NCBI GenBank assembly: GCA_022605405.1
Contig: JABYQQ010000009.1
Location: 744,001-808,000, forward strand
Length of the DNA stretch: 64,000 bases
Direction: 5' to 3'
Origin: Earliella scabrosa
Taxonomy: Eukaryota > Basidiomycota > Agaricomycetes > Polyporales > Polyporaceae
Within the stretch, counting starts at the first letter, position 1, and every line of letters begins with the position of its first letter. The position numbers and the translations under genes were made by a program. Of the stretch, positions 22,880 through 33,290 are shown piece by piece. Under the pieces are notes generated by a model. That model saw only the letters and a program-made list of their open reading frames with translations. It was not told the origin of the DNA and searched no databases.

Positions 22880-25800
22880 ATGTCAACGACCAGCAAGCTC
22901 GTCCGCCCCGTCCCCTTCACTCCCAAACGAAATCCCGGCCTTTCGATCGCCACTGGCTCCGACGACGACCAGTCCCGTCTGCCCCGCTCGACGACACCCA
23001 GCCTGCTTGGTTCGTCGAAGAAGTATAAGGCCCCGCTGTCCTCCGAGTCTCGCACACGTCTGAATGGCAAGCCCGGGCTCGGGTCTGTGCCCCCGACGCC
23101 GTCGCGGAGCAAGAGCCGTGATGGCACTCGCCCAAAGACGCCCCTCTCCCCGCGCAAGGGCACGGAGAGTCCCCTGCTTGTCCCGCATGTCAGCGAGATG
23201 GATGTCAGCAGGATTGACCCGGAAGAGGCCCTGGTGGACTTCGAGACCGTCGAGGCGGATGTATCGCTAGAGATTGACGAAGCGCTGTTGCGGTCCGAGT
23301 ATGGGAAGGAGGACAAGGTGCTGGTATCTATCAGGTGAGTGTTCTTAGAGTATTTTTGATTGCAAAAGGCGTGAACGAGGCTCGTAGGATACGGCCCTCC
23401 GACAATCCGTCCGCATGGGATATCATGACTGCAACACAACCCAAGGCCATCAAGCTACAGCAACAGCACATGAAGAGCGCTGCAACACAGGCGCAAGATT
23501 TTCGCTTTGACGAGATCCTCACTGGCTCAGAGAACAAGCCCGTGTACAACGCCGTTGCTCGGAGCCATGTATGCGCTGCCATGGACGGCTACAATGCAGT
23601 GATCTTTGCGTACGGTCAAACAGCCAGTGGCAAGACGTTCACTCTCGTACGTCGGCGCTGTCTATGCTTTGTCACACGTCGCGCAGCTACTCATTCCGTC
23701 ATAGTCTGGAGACGAAGACCAGCCAGGTATCATCCCTCGCGCGATGAAGGACGTCTTCGCTTACATCAAGCGAACCCCTACACGTGAATACCTCCTGCGG
23801 TGCTCCTACCTCGAAATCTACAATGAGGCGATCCACGATCTTCTCGCTCCGCCTTCCTCATCTGTGTCACAACCTGTGCAGATCCAGGGGACGGGTGCGA
23901 ACGTCATCCTCACCCCGCTCCGAGAGGAGGTCGTGACCAGCTTGAAGAGCGTGCATGAGGTGCTCCAGCGAGGAGAGGGCAACCGGCGCACGGCCAGTAC
24001 AGACTGGAACGAGCGGAGCAGCCGGAGTCACAGCGTGTTCCGCTTGGTCATCGAGAGTCGGGAGAGAGGGAGTGGCGGGGACGATGTCCCCAGCGGCAGA
24101 ACGACACCTGGCTTCAGACCGCCCACACCCGGTGGTCCGCGACTGCAGGCGCGTGGCGGCAGGAGTGTACAAACCTCCGTCCTGGTGGGTGATCCTGTGC
24201 GAGAAGGTCAATGTTGGTACTGACGCCATGTGCCGCAGAGCTTGATCGATCTCGCTGGATCCGAGAAGGCAACATCCGACAAGGACCGAACAAGAGAAGG
24301 CAAGTACATCAACACCAGGTTAGTAAAGATGTATTGCCTTCCTCGCCGCTCTTCTCACTTGGAATACGTAGTCTGCTTACCCTCGGGTCGGTTATCTCGA
24401 CTCTCGCGGAGAACTCTGCGAAGAACAAGAGGTAAGCTGCCAACATTGCCGCTTGCCAGATGCTGAGCTGTACTCACGCGACTCACAGTGACCATGTCCC
24501 ATTCCGCAACTCCAAGCTGACCCGCATGCTCCAGCCCTCTCTTGCAGGCAACGCCCGCATCTCCGTCATCTGCACCATCAACCCCGACGCGTCCGCGATC
24601 GCCGAGTCCACGAGCACGCTCCTCTTCGCGCAGCGCATCAAGAAGGTGCAGCTGCACGCGCAAAAGAAGGAGGTCGTCGACACGGACGCGCTTCTCGAGC
24701 GGTATAGGAAGGAGATCGAGGAGCTCAAGAAGCGCCTCTCGGAGAAGGAGAAGGAGGCGCCCGTCAAGTCGCGCCGCCTGTCCGCACGCGAGCAGCTCGA
24801 CGAGAGCCTGGCGATGGACAACCTCAACGCGCGCATCCGACAACTCACGAAACTCATCCTCACCAGCCAGAGCGTTGACGAGAACAAGGGAGACGAGTCG
24901 AGACCGGCGAGCCCCGCGAAGGTCGACTTTGACATGTCGCCGTATCAGGTTAGTGTTGTCGAGCGGAATGGTGACATTGACGTGACGCTAAAGGACTATA
25001 ATCGTGCAGTTGCAACAAGAGCTACTGGCTGCGCGGAGGCAGATCGACACCCAGGCAACGCAGATCCTATCACTGGAGGCTGCCTTGCTCGCGCGCCCGC
25101 AGCTTCCGCCCGACGCGCCTGAGAGCGAGAAGGACAAGCTGCTCACGGAGCAGGCGAAGACGATTCGCGAGCTCGAGATTGTCGTGAAGGGCTACGAGGA
25201 CAATTTAGGAGAGCCGCTCCGTGCGGTTCGCGAGGATGTCGAGAAGGAGTGGGCTGCGAAGCTCGAGAAAGAGGTCCGCGCGCGAGAAGAGAAGGAAGTG
25301 TGGGCGGACGAGCTCGTCAAACAGCTTGACAAGGAGCGTAGGGTGCGTATCACGTCCCCTACAATGATGAGGGCACTTGGACTAATTGGATTGCAACGAT
25401 GCAGATGCGTATGAAGCTCGAGGATGAACGCCAGGCTCTCGCGGCGTTTGTCAAGAGGTTCGACTCACTCGGGCTTGGGGGACCTGTGTTTCCCGCGTCA
25501 AAGTTAAACCCGCCACTGCCCACCCCAGGAGGTGCTGCAGCACTCTTCGCGCAGCGCCAGGCGACCAGGAAGGTTGAGCCTATAATGCCCCCTGTAACGG
25601 AGTCCGAGTCACCACTCCGACTGGGCAGCGACCATGCGCAGCCGAGCTTGCTCGAGGAAGAGTGGGACGGGGGCGAAGACGTCAGCATCGAGCTCGAGAA
25701 GGCGAGTACCTCTCCTCTGAAGGCAGGCTTCCCAGCGCGGAAGGGGGCCCAGAGTCCCGTCCGCGAGGTCCTCAGCGAGAAGGAGAACATGCCTGTATAG
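22880..25800 (+). CDS. Kinesin-7 (CENP-E/KIP2-like) motor protein
   Basis: Plus-end-directed microtubule motor with an N-terminal motor domain. Exons: 22880-23334, 23388-23646, 23705-24183, 24239-24318, 24372-24431, 24489-24948, 25010-25342, 25405-25800. Residues 1-145 are a Ser/Pro/Arg-rich extension with repeated SP/TP sites (possible CDK sites). The motor begins VLVSIRIRPSDN; P-loop AYGQTASGKTFTL, switch I NERSSRSHS, switch II DLAGSEKA, then HVPFRNSKLTRMLQPSLAGN. The P-loop GQTASGKT with MDGYNAVIFAYG is closest to the CENP-E/KIP2 class. Coiled-coil segments follow (RYRKEIEELKKRLSEKEKE, EWAAKLEKEVRAREEKE). A Ser/Pro/Gly-rich insert (about GGDDVPSGRTTPGFRPPTPGG) after the switch I region is unusual. 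The tail ends SEKENMPV, with a KEN-like degradation motif, which would suit cell-cycle control (inference). Confidence 0.93.
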
Positions 25801-26126
25801 AATTCTCATCGTGACTATGACCCTGCTATCGGCCGTGCTTTGCTGCTGTTGTTAAGGTGCGATTCTCTATCCACTGAATGAGTTTGAGGCTGATTCAGTA
25901 GTGGCAGATTATATTGCTTATGATGCATCCCGTGCGCAGTGCGCCCCATGTACGACTCATACCCTCATGACACTATTACTACTATAGCTGTATCCGAGTG
26001 AATGTGAATGACTGCGGACAAGTCTCGTTTTAGCCTCGTCCATGGCACCTACTGCGGCGCGCCCTTCCTAAACACCAGTCAAGCCCTGCAAGACGCGTCA
26101 GAACGGGTCTATTGTTGAGGACCACG

Positions 26127-26660
26127 TCATGAGGTACGTGTCCAGCGCATCAACAGCACTCTCTCCTCCCTCAAGCGTCCCGACAGATTCCGTTGTACCT
26201 TCTCTTCCGCGCCCTCCACGACCCGGAACCCGTATTTCTCGTAGAAACGCCTCGCCCGTTCGTTCCTCTCGAACACTCGTAACCACAGTCCGCCCTCGCT
26301 CCAGTCATTCTGTATCGCCTCCATGAGCTGGCCGCCGTAGCCCCGACCGCCGAGCCCCGCCTGGACGAAGAACATGTCAAGCTCGTCGGCGTCGGACTTG
26401 TCTTTTGGCCCGCCGTTCGGCTTCACATTCCCGTATGCGATGATTTCACCCGTGTGCAGCTCGAGCACGTACGTCTTGTGTGAGTGTGGAGGGAAGAGAC
26501 GGCTCGCTAGGCGTGAAGTGGTCTTGTCGAGGGCGTACTCGGGGTCGGAGGAGAATGTGACCCCAGGTAGGGAGGTGTCGAGGGAATGGACGAAGAGCGG
26601 GACTATCTGCTCCAGGTCGGACTCCTGTGCGGGGCGGACGATTGGGTCGGTGCTAATCAT
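26127..26660 (-). CDS. GNAT-family N-acetyltransferase
   Basis: Acetyl-CoA-dependent N-acetyltransferase of unknown substrate. The start at 26660 (MISTDPIVRPAQESDLEQIV) places the RPAxxxD motif at residue 8, as usual for GNAT proteins; a longer upstream frame is probably unspliced leader. Strand beta-4 and motif A appear as ELDMFFVQAGLGGRGYGGQLM, the Q/RxxGxG/A acetyl-CoA loop, and motif B as LWLRVFERNERARRFYEKYGF. 177 residues, one exon, cytosolic, no signal peptide. It lies tail to tail with the kinesin gene. The family is too broad to name a substrate. Confidence 0.9.
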   Translation of the reverse strand: MISTDPIVRPAQESDLEQIVPLFVHSLDTSLPGVTFSSDPEYALDKTTSRLASRLFPPHSHKTYVLELHTGEIIAYGNVKPNGGPKDKSDADELDMFFVQAGLGGRGYGGQLMEAIQNDWSEGGLWLRVFERNERARRFYEKYGFRVVEGAEEKVQRNLSGRLREERVLLMRWTRTS

Positions 26661-27400
26661 TGGAGTGTGCGGACTGGAGGATGGATGGGTGTTGGTGCTG
26701 CAACAAAGGTGAGGCCTTGGCGTTCGAATCACATGCACGCAGTCACTCACTAGGTGGTATCGGGTGGATCACGGATTGTTGGGGTATCTGCTGTATCGAC
26801 CTCGAAACTTGCTCATCTTATATTGTGCGCTCTGGGCACGCGTGTCGCTCCGGTGCCGCAGGTGCTTGCTACGCACGCGCGGGTCTAAACCTTTCCGCAG
26901 CTGTCGACTGCGCATCGAGCCGCGTGTTCGCTCAAATTGCTCGGTGAGTGCTCCGAGAAAAACTCATACAGTTCCGCGGTCCGTAGCCGGCCCTTGCTGT
27001 CGAGACATTGATGGGAACTTACGCAGCTCTGGTGCGCAGCGTCACGGATATCCGGATGGGAAGGGCGATAGTGCCTGTCCGTAGGGGGAGGGATACTTCC
27101 ACACTTGCTACGTTTGCAAACCCTCTGACACAACACGGAGCGGATATGCTGGCGTGTCATACTGGAATGCACATGCGCGTTCGGTGTCTGCAGAGGTCTT
27201 CACCCGCATATCGCGGCCGTTCGACCTCGCCTGTGGCTGCAGCCTAGGGGCTTGCATCAACGCTTATCCCCTTTTGTCCTCGCTGACTCGACGCTGAATT
27301 TGAGTCGCCTTGATCTAAAATCTTCTCCAGAAGCGCATGAAAATCCATCGCAAGACGGGGACGACGTACTCTTCCACTACATGCAAGCCATCGCCCATCC
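26661..27400. other. Intergenic spacer at the left border of the GST array
   Basis: 740 bp without a supported gene. It separates the GNAT promoter from the 3' end of the first GST. No repeat marking the array boundary was found. Confidence 0.4.
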
Positions 27401-28252
27401 TCAAAGCTGGACATCTTCACCCTCATCAACCACTTGGTACTTCTCGAATGCCATCATGAAGCGTCCCCATCGCCCGTCATCCCATGTCATCATCGCCTTC
27501 CACTCCTCGCTGTCCTCGCCCAGCGTCTCCTTGAACCACATCAGGAATCCGGCGATAGTGATGTCCGCATAGGTGATCCCAACCCTGTCCCCCATGAAGA
27601 ACAGCTTCTCCTTCCCGTCCGCCTCCAGCCACGCCGTCGCGATCTTGTTCATGCCCTTCCGGATGGTTTCCCAACACTTCGCGCGCTTCTCGCTCCCGGC
27701 AGGCGCAAGCTCCTCGAGCTTACCTCCGGCCCACTTCTCCCGCGTCTCGCGGAAGTACGGCCTGCTCCTCTCGCGCAGCTGTGCGAACGCGGCGGGGACG
27801 ATGATCGCGCCCAGATCCTCGTCGGGGTTGAAGACGGTCCAGAGCGCGGCCCCCAACGCGGCGGTGAGCGCGTCCGCCTCCGCCGGGATGAGCGTTGGGG
27901 CGTCGGGGTAGGTGCGGTCGAGGTATCGCGCGATGGCGCCAGAGTCGGAGACCACGGACTTCGTGTTCGGGTCGTGAATGACCGGGAGGGAGTAGAGAAG
28001 CTCGCGGGATCGCCGTGTGGATGTCGGGGTTGCGCCGATTTTCTTGCACAGCGTCTCAATGTCGGGGTACTCGACCCATACTGTCTTGTACGGAAGGCCT
28101 TTCATATTCAAGCAGAACCTGGGTAGCTTGATCGGAGAGAGCCCCCTAAAGCGCATAGGTAAGAGGACAGACCTTGTTTTCCATGTGTTGGGTGACCAGG
28201 CTTTGTCTTTGGCATAGCTAGGGATATCGTAGAAGACAATCGGTTCGATCAT
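27401..28252 (-). CDS. Glutathione transferase, FuA/etherase-like (array member 1)
   Basis: Cytosolic GST-fold enzyme or ligand-binding protein. Exon 1 is 28173-28252 (MIEPIVFYDIPSYAKDKAWSPNTWKTR), exon 2 is 27401-28118; 265 residues. Thioredoxin-like N-domain: PIVFYD strand, the SPNTWK loop with the Ser expected to contact glutathione in fungal FuA GSTs, FCLNMKGLPYKTVWVEYPD, the cis-Pro SLPVI, and SGAIARYLDRTYPD (the usual glutathione-binding S/A pair after helix 3). The helical C-domain ends FEKYQVVDEGEDVQL. The 80-nt first exon splitting the Arg codon is shared by nearly all members of the array. FuA-type GSTs of white-rot fungi are known to bind wood polyphenols. Codons about 130-230 are nearly identical in DNA to array member 3, a probable conversion tract. 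The donor is GTCTGT, somewhat unusual. Confidence 0.92.
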   Translation of the reverse strand: MIEPIVFYDIPSYAKDKAWSPNTWKTRSVLLPMRFRGLSPIKLPRFCLNMKGLPYKTVWVEYPDIETLCKKIGATPTSTRRSRELLYSLPVIHDPNTKSVVSDSGAIARYLDRTYPDAPTLIPAEADALTAALGAALWTVFNPDEDLGAIIVPAAFAQLRERSRPYFRETREKWAGGKLEELAPAGSEKRAKCWETIRKGMNKIATAWLEADGKEKLFFMGDRVGITYADITIAGFLMWFKETLGEDSEEWKAMMTWDDGRWGRFMMAFEKYQVVDEGEDVQL

Positions 28253-28476
28253 TGTGCAAGAGACACGCTGCAAGTAGAGGTCGAACAACAAGGGTGGCTT
28301 CCGTTCAAAACAAGATTCAGTGCTACTTATGGCTGCTGGAGGACGCTGCACATCTCCATGGAGCAGCGCCGATTTCGAACTTATACCCAGATTGGCGGCC
28401 TCAGGAAGTTCTGAACATGGGTAAGCTCGGGGCTTCGTGACAACACAAACGCTGACAAATTACCAGTGATGATGAT

Positions 28477-29236
28477 TCAGTACCATTTCTGACGGCTTTG
28501 CGAGTTCGCCAATGTCTTCTTGAGCCATATGACAAACCCAGCTACGATGATGTGCGCGAAGCTGATCCTGTCACCCATGAAGAACATCTTCTCCTTCCCA
28601 TCCGCCTCCATTCCCATCCGCCTCCAGCCACGTCGAGATCTTATGCATGCTGGAACTTCGCCTACTGCACAGATCGCGCGCTGCTTACTTCCGGCGGGCG
28701 TGACGTCCTCCAGCCTTCTTTCGAAGGTCCTCTCCTCCGGTTCACGGAAGTACGGCTTGCTTTTGTCGCGCAGCTGCCCATATACGACGGGGATGGGCTG
28801 AACGCGGACCAAAGCGCATCCTCGAACGCCGTCCGCCTCCGCGGGTATGAGCGCCGGCGTGTCAGGGTACGTCTTGTTGAGGTAGCGCGCGAAGGCAATC
28901 GAGTCCGCGACGACTGACTTCGTGTTCGTAGATGACGGGGAGGGTGTAGTGCAGCCTGCCATTCGCGTTCTGGGACGTCGCAGGGGCGCCGATCTCGTGG
29001 TAACCCTACGTCGGGGAACTCGACCCATACGGCCGTCTCGTATGGGATGTGCTTGATGTTCAGGCAGAATCTGTAGAATTGCCACAATCAGTCTGGATGT
29101 TCAGCGGGGCGCCTTTGAGTGTCAGGTGAGTGACCTTGTCTTCCATGCATGAGGTGACGACGTTTTGTCCTCCCCTTGTCCAGGAATGTCGTAGAATACT
29201 ATGGGCTTGGATATGTGGCCAGCAGGATAATAGAGA
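28477..29236 (-). pseudogene. Decayed FuA-type GST (array member 2)
   Basis: Recognisable GST sequence in several frames. Exon 1 (about 29150-29220) reads ISKPIVFYDIPGQGEDKTSSP, where the initiator ATG is replaced by ATA. Exon 2 begins RFCLNIKHIPYETAVWVEFPD with one extra residue, then shifts frame twice around 28945-29010 before resuming KSVVADSIAFARYLNKTYPD. A block corresponding to the helix 4-5 region is shortened (ADGVRGCALVRVQPIP), and after GDRISFAHIIVAGFVIWLKK the conserved terminal WKDVLxWDGGRW block is gone. Loss of the start, frameshifts and truncation all point to a pseudogene. It shares its 3' flank with array member 4 (GTTCTGAACATGGGTAAGCTC), marking a block duplication. Confidence 0.8.
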
Positions 29237-29389
29237 CGCGCCGTCGATTTCCCTCGCCTCTGGCTTATCGGGGAGTATTCTATGGGCTTGCTGAACCTTC
29301 TCCCACAGATGACCACGTTGTGTCGATTACAACATACATGTGGACAGTTCCCATATCCATTTCGCCGCCGAGCGACCGGGCGCGGACCT

Positions 29390-30241
29390 TCATAGCTCAA
29401 CGTCTTCCCCTTCGTCCACCACCTCGTACTTCTTGAACGCCCGCATGAACTTTGCCCACCTGCCGTCATCCCATGTCATCATCGCCTTCCACTCCTCACT
29501 GTCCTCGCCCAGCGTCTCCTTGAACCACATCAGGAATCCGGCGATAGTGATGTCCGCATAGGTGATCCCAACCCTGTCCCCCATGAAGAACAGCTTCTCC
29601 TTCCCGTCCGCCTCCAGCCACGCCGTCGCGATCTTGTTCATGCCCTTCCGGATGGTTTCCCAGCACTTGGCGCGCTTCTCGCTCCCGGCAGGCGCAAGCT
29701 CCTCGAGCTTACCTCCGGCCCACTTCTCCCGCGTCTCGCGGAAGTACGGCCTGCTCCTCTCGCGCAGCTGTGCGAACGCGGCGGGGACGATGATCGCGCC
29801 CAGATCCTCGTCGGGGTTGAAGACGGTCCAGAGCGCGGCCCCCAACGCGGCGGTGAGCGCGTCCGCCTCCGCCGGGATGAGCGTTGGGGCGTCGGGGTAG
29901 GTGCGGTCGAGGTATCGCGCGATGGCGCCAGAGTCGGAGACCACGGACTTCGTGTTCGGGTCGTAAATGACGGGGAGGGTGTACAGGAACTCGCCGGCTC
30001 GCCGTGTGCCTGTCGGAGTTGCGCCGATCTTCTTGCACAGTGTCGCGATGTCGGGGTATTCGACCCATACTGTCTTGTACGGGATACCCTTCATGTTCAA
30101 GCAGAACCTGGGTGGATTGATCAGGGAGGGCACCCTGAAGCATGTGGGTAAGAGGACATACCTCGTCTTCCATGTGTTAGGTGACCAGGCTTTGTCTTTG
30201 GCATGGCCAGGTATATCGTAGAAGATAATCGGTTCGGGCAT
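29390..30241 (-). CDS. Glutathione transferase, FuA-like (array member 3)
   Basis: Closest relative of array member 1. Exon 1 starts at 30241 with MPEPIIFYDIPGHAKDKAW and SPNTWKTR; exon 2 runs from about 30107 to 29390; 265 residues. Exon 2 continues FCLNMKGIPYKTVWVEYPD, LYTLPVIYDPNTKSVVSDSG and ARYLDRTYPD. The protein is identical to member 1 over most of the C-terminal domain but differs at both ends (TRRAGEFLYTLP versus TRRSRELLYSLP; KFMRAFKKYEVVDEGEDVEL versus RFMMAFEKYQVVDEGEDVQL). The glutathione-site Ser, cis-Pro and S-G-A motif are intact, so both copies look functional. The upstream region resembles that of member 1 (TTCAGTGCTACTTA block), so the promoter was duplicated with the gene. 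Confidence 0.92.
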   Translation of the reverse strand: MPEPIIFYDIPGHAKDKAWSPNTWKTRYVLLPTCFRVPSLINPPRFCLNMKGIPYKTVWVEYPDIATLCKKIGATPTGTRRAGEFLYTLPVIYDPNTKSVVSDSGAIARYLDRTYPDAPTLIPAEADALTAALGAALWTVFNPDEDLGAIIVPAAFAQLRERSRPYFRETREKWAGGKLEELAPAGSEKRAKCWETIRKGMNKIATAWLEADGKEKLFFMGDRVGITYADITIAGFLMWFKETLGEDSEEWKAMMTWDDGRWAKFMRAFKKYEVVDEGEDVEL

Positions 30242-30516
30242 TGTGTCAGAGACACGCTTCACTGCAGGTACTGGTGACAGAAAACAGGGGGGCTCCCGTT
30301 CAAGTCAAGATTCAGTGCTACTTAAGGCTGCAGTGGGGGACGCTGCGCATCTCCATGGAGCGGCTCCGATTACATCGGACATTCTGAGTATGACACAAAC
30401 TTACACGCAGTTGGGCGACTTCAAGAAGTTCTGAACATGGGTAAGCTCCGGGCTTCGCGACAACGTAAACGCTGAGATTGGTGACCGGTGACCAGTGATG
30501 ATCAAGTACCGTTTCT

Positions 30517-31379
30517 TTACGGCGGTGCAGGTTCGCCAGCGTCCACCAGCTCGTACCTCCTCATTTCGTCCATCAACGCGGCCCATCGTCCTCCATCCCA
30601 GCTCAATACATCCTTCCACTCATCACTCCCCTCTCCCAATGTCTCCCTGATCCACACCAGGATGGCTGCGACCCTTATATCCGCATAGCAGACCGTGTCG
30701 GCCCCAAGGAAGAAGCGCCTTCCCTCCGATCCATCCGCACTCAGCCACCTAGCAACCTCGTGGAACCCCTTCTTGACCGCCTCCCAGTGCTTCGCCCGCT
30801 TCTCGCTTCCAATTGGGGCTATCTCCTCTATCTTCGCACCCATGAACCTCTCCCGGGTCTCGCGGAAGTACGGTGCGCTAGCCGGGTTAAGCACAACGAA
30901 CGCTGCAGGGACCATAATTGAGAGTATGTCCATGATTGGGATCGTGCTCCAAAGGGCGCGGTAGAATGCGGCGTCCAGTGCCGCAGTCTCCTTGGGAATG
31001 ACCGTGAGCGTGTCAGGGTACGTCTTATCGAGGTAACGCGCGATGACGGTCGACTCCGCGACGACGGTGTCGGTGTTGGGGTCGTAGATGACCGGGAGGG
31101 TATACATCGGACTCCCGTCGGGGCCCCACGTTCCGGTTGGAGGCGCGTTAATCCTCTTGCAAAGGGGCGCGATGTCGGGGAACTCGACCCAGACGGTGGT
31201 AGACGGGATGCCCTTGACATTTAGGCAGTATCTATAGGAGCGCAAGCATGCATGACGAGGTCAGCTGGGGAGGAGGCTGGTCTGCCAGACATGACGCACC
31301 TTGCTTTCCAAGTGCTAGGAGAGAACGATCTCCCTGTCACCTTCCAGGCGAGGTCGTAGAAGACGATGGGCTCCGTCAT
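30517..31379 (-). CDS. Glutathione transferase, FuA-like (array member 4)
   Basis: Exon 1 31300-31379 (MTEPIVFYDLAWKVTGRSF, SPSTWKAR), exon 2 30517-31231 (YCLNVKGIPSTTVWVEFPD); 264 residues. It belongs to a second subgroup of the array with members 5, 6 and 8, marked by FYDLAW, INAPPT, PNTDTVVAEST, RYLDKTYPDT and the helical block GSEKRAKHWEAVKKGFHEVA. The SPST loop keeps the Ser but has lost the Asn of SPNT. The C-terminus AGEPAPP differs from the AGE/GEPAKL of its relatives. Catalytic features are otherwise complete. Confidence 0.91.
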
Positions 31380-31670
31380 GGTGTATATGAGAGTCAATCT
31401 CACAGGACTAGCAAGTTAAGTAGTATGCACCTCGAGCCTCACGCGCTACCCGGACGACATGTACTGACTCGAATGCAAGTGCAACTTGACAGCGCGGTGC
31501 CAGGTTGCAGCCTCGTCTACTCCGATCAGACTATATCCGGTCAGGAGAGCCTTGGATGCCAGTGCGCGCGCGCTGAGGACAGAGACGCGATGTGTGCGAT
31601 GCGGAGTCGAGTACCGTTGATCGCGCCTCCGAAAAGAGGAGGAGGAATGTATTATTTAGATGTCCCTCGT

Positions 31671-32507
31671 TCACAGCTTCGCTATTTCGCCAGCATCCAC
31701 CATCTCGTACTTCTTCATCGCACCCATGAACGCGCCCCACCGCCCACCATCCCAACTCAACACGTCTTTCCACTCGCTGCTTTCCTCTCCAAACAATGCC
31801 CGCAACCACATCAGGAGACCTGCGATGCGGATATCCGCATAGCAGATCGTGTCGTTCCCCAGGAAGAACCGTCTATCCTCTCCTCCCACGCTTAGCCACT
31901 GCGCGACCTCATGGAATCCTTTCTTGACCCCCTCCCAGTGCTTTGCCCGCTTCTCGCTGCCAATCGGGGCGACCTCTTCTATTTTCGCGCCCATGAACTT
32001 CTCTCGAGTTTCACGGAAGTACGGCTGGCTGGCCGGGTTCAGCATGTTGTAGATCGGGGGAACGACGATCGAGAAAAGGTCCTTGGTCGCGACTGTGCTC
32101 AAGACTGCACGTTCGAACGCGGCGTGGAGCGCGATAGTCTCCTTCGGGATTACCGTAGGCGTGTCCGGGTACGTCTTGTCGAGATACCGCGCAATGGTAG
32201 TCGCCTCCGAGACCGCAGTGTCAGTGTTAGGGTCATAGATGACCGGGAGGGTGTACAGCGAGCTCCCGTCGCTCCGTTTGACTGTTGGGGGCGCGTTGAT
32301 CTTCTTGCATACTGCAGCAATGTCGGGGAACTCGACCCAGACGGTGGTGTACGGGATGCCCTTGATGTTGAGGCAGTACCTGCGGAATGTGAACGCTGAG
32401 CAGTCCTGGCCACACTTGGTGACAAACCTTGTCTTCCATGTGTTAGGAGACCATGATTTTCCCGTGACGCTCCATGCGAGATCGTAGAAGACGAGGGGTT
32501 TGGTCAT
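31671..32507 (-). CDS. Glutathione transferase, FuA-like (array member 5)
   Basis: Exon 1 32428-32507 (MTKPLVFYDLAWSVTGKSW, SPNTWKTR), exon 2 31671-32379 (YCLNIKGIPYTTVWVEFPD); 262 residues. Subgroup features INAPPT and HWEGVKKGFHEVAQW are present. Two replacements stand out in the helix-3 side of the glutathione site: VSEATTIARYLDK instead of VAESTVIARYLDK; the E-S/A-T pattern is retained. The intron donor is GTTTGT. The region immediately upstream carries a TATATA element (32549-32557), and beyond it lies the probable inverted-repeat element at 32.68-33.03 kb. Confidence 0.91.
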   Translation of the reverse strand: MTKPLVFYDLAWSVTGKSWSPNTWKTRFVTKCGQDCSAFTFRRYCLNIKGIPYTTVWVEFPDIAAVCKKINAPPTVKRSDGSSLYTLPVIYDPNTDTAVSEATTIARYLDKTYPDTPTVIPKETIALHAAFERAVLSTVATKDLFSIVVPPIYNMLNPASQPYFRETREKFMGAKIEEVAPIGSEKRAKHWEGVKKGFHEVAQWLSVGGEDRRFFLGNDTICYADIRIAGLLMWLRALFGEESSEWKDVLSWDGGRWGAFMGAMKKYEMVDAGEIAKL

Positions 32508-32548
32508 TGTAGTCGGAGTGAGGCGATCCAAAGGACTCGAGATCGAGT

Positions 32549-32557
32549 CATATATAG
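32549..32557 (-). promoter_or_regulatory. TATA-like element of GST member 5
   Basis: CCTATATATGACTC on the coding strand, about 45 bp before the ATG; the adjoining TGACTC is an AP-1/GCN4-like half site. Function is inferred from position only. Confidence 0.45.
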
Positions 32558-32675
32558 GTAGTGCGGACTCGAGGTCTCATGACGACCTATGACGATCCCT
32601 TGTTAGCTTGGCAGAATGAATGTGGATCGAGTCAATACGACAGCGCCGAGCCGCCTTGCACTGATCTTACTGTAC

Positions 32676-33036
32676 GTCCCAGACATTAGGCGATGTCCCC
32701 TGTCCCCGAGGGCTTTTCGCTTCGCCTATTTGGGCGCTTGTCCCCATGTCCCCGGGCCCTCTTCGCCTCTAGGAAAATTACCAAATATGGTAATTTCTGC
32801 TAGCCTCTCGTGTTTCCCCACAGTGCTCACTCGCGACATGTTTTCATGCGTTCCTGGGCATGTTTAGGTGAGCTATAAAGTGTCATAAACAACTGACAAG
32901 GCCGGTACTCGACACTTCATCAAGGAAAGTGACGGGCGCCTCGCATGTGTCCCTTGTCCCAGAGACGATTTCGCTTGACAGCCCCCTTCCCACGCCCTAA
33001 TCTAGGGTTACATCGCTTCGCCTAATGTCTGGGAGG
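32676..33036. mobile_element. Putative small inverted-repeat element (MITE-like)
   Basis: TCCCAGACATTAGGCGA at 32677-32693 recurs in inverted orientation at 33018-33034 (TCGCCTAATGTCTGGGA), and the homology continues inwards on both sides (CGATGT versus AGCGATGT). The 360-bp body is non-coding, rich in TGTCCC and CTTCGCCT motifs, and holds a perfect 9-bp hairpin AAATTACCA/TGGTAATTT (32775-32796). No target-site duplication could be confirmed. Confidence 0.5.
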
Positions 33037-33290
33037 CACAGTATGCAGGTGTGCGCTCCTATCGGGCCCGGCCGTTAGCACAAACTTGTCAGGACCACAC
33101 CGTCGACTTCACTCCGGATCAAGAACATCGTCCGTGGCTGAGTCGTGAAACGTACAGAGGCGAGCTTACGTGCCCACACAAAGAGGTGATTTAGCATCGC
33201 GCGCCAGCGATAAGTTGAACTTCAAGTAGGGTTAATTTTGCTACATGTAGCATCCCGGGCCGGTCCGATTTCCTCGGAGACAAACCTCGC

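Noticed and set aside
26714..26732. GCGTTCGAATCAC, a T-loop-like string
   Set aside because: No matching acceptor stem, D-loop or anticodon arm within tRNA distance on either strand.
27434..28126. 230-codon plus-strand frame over GST member 1
   Set aside because: Antisense shadow; the same frame repeats over member 3, as expected from duplication of the sense gene.
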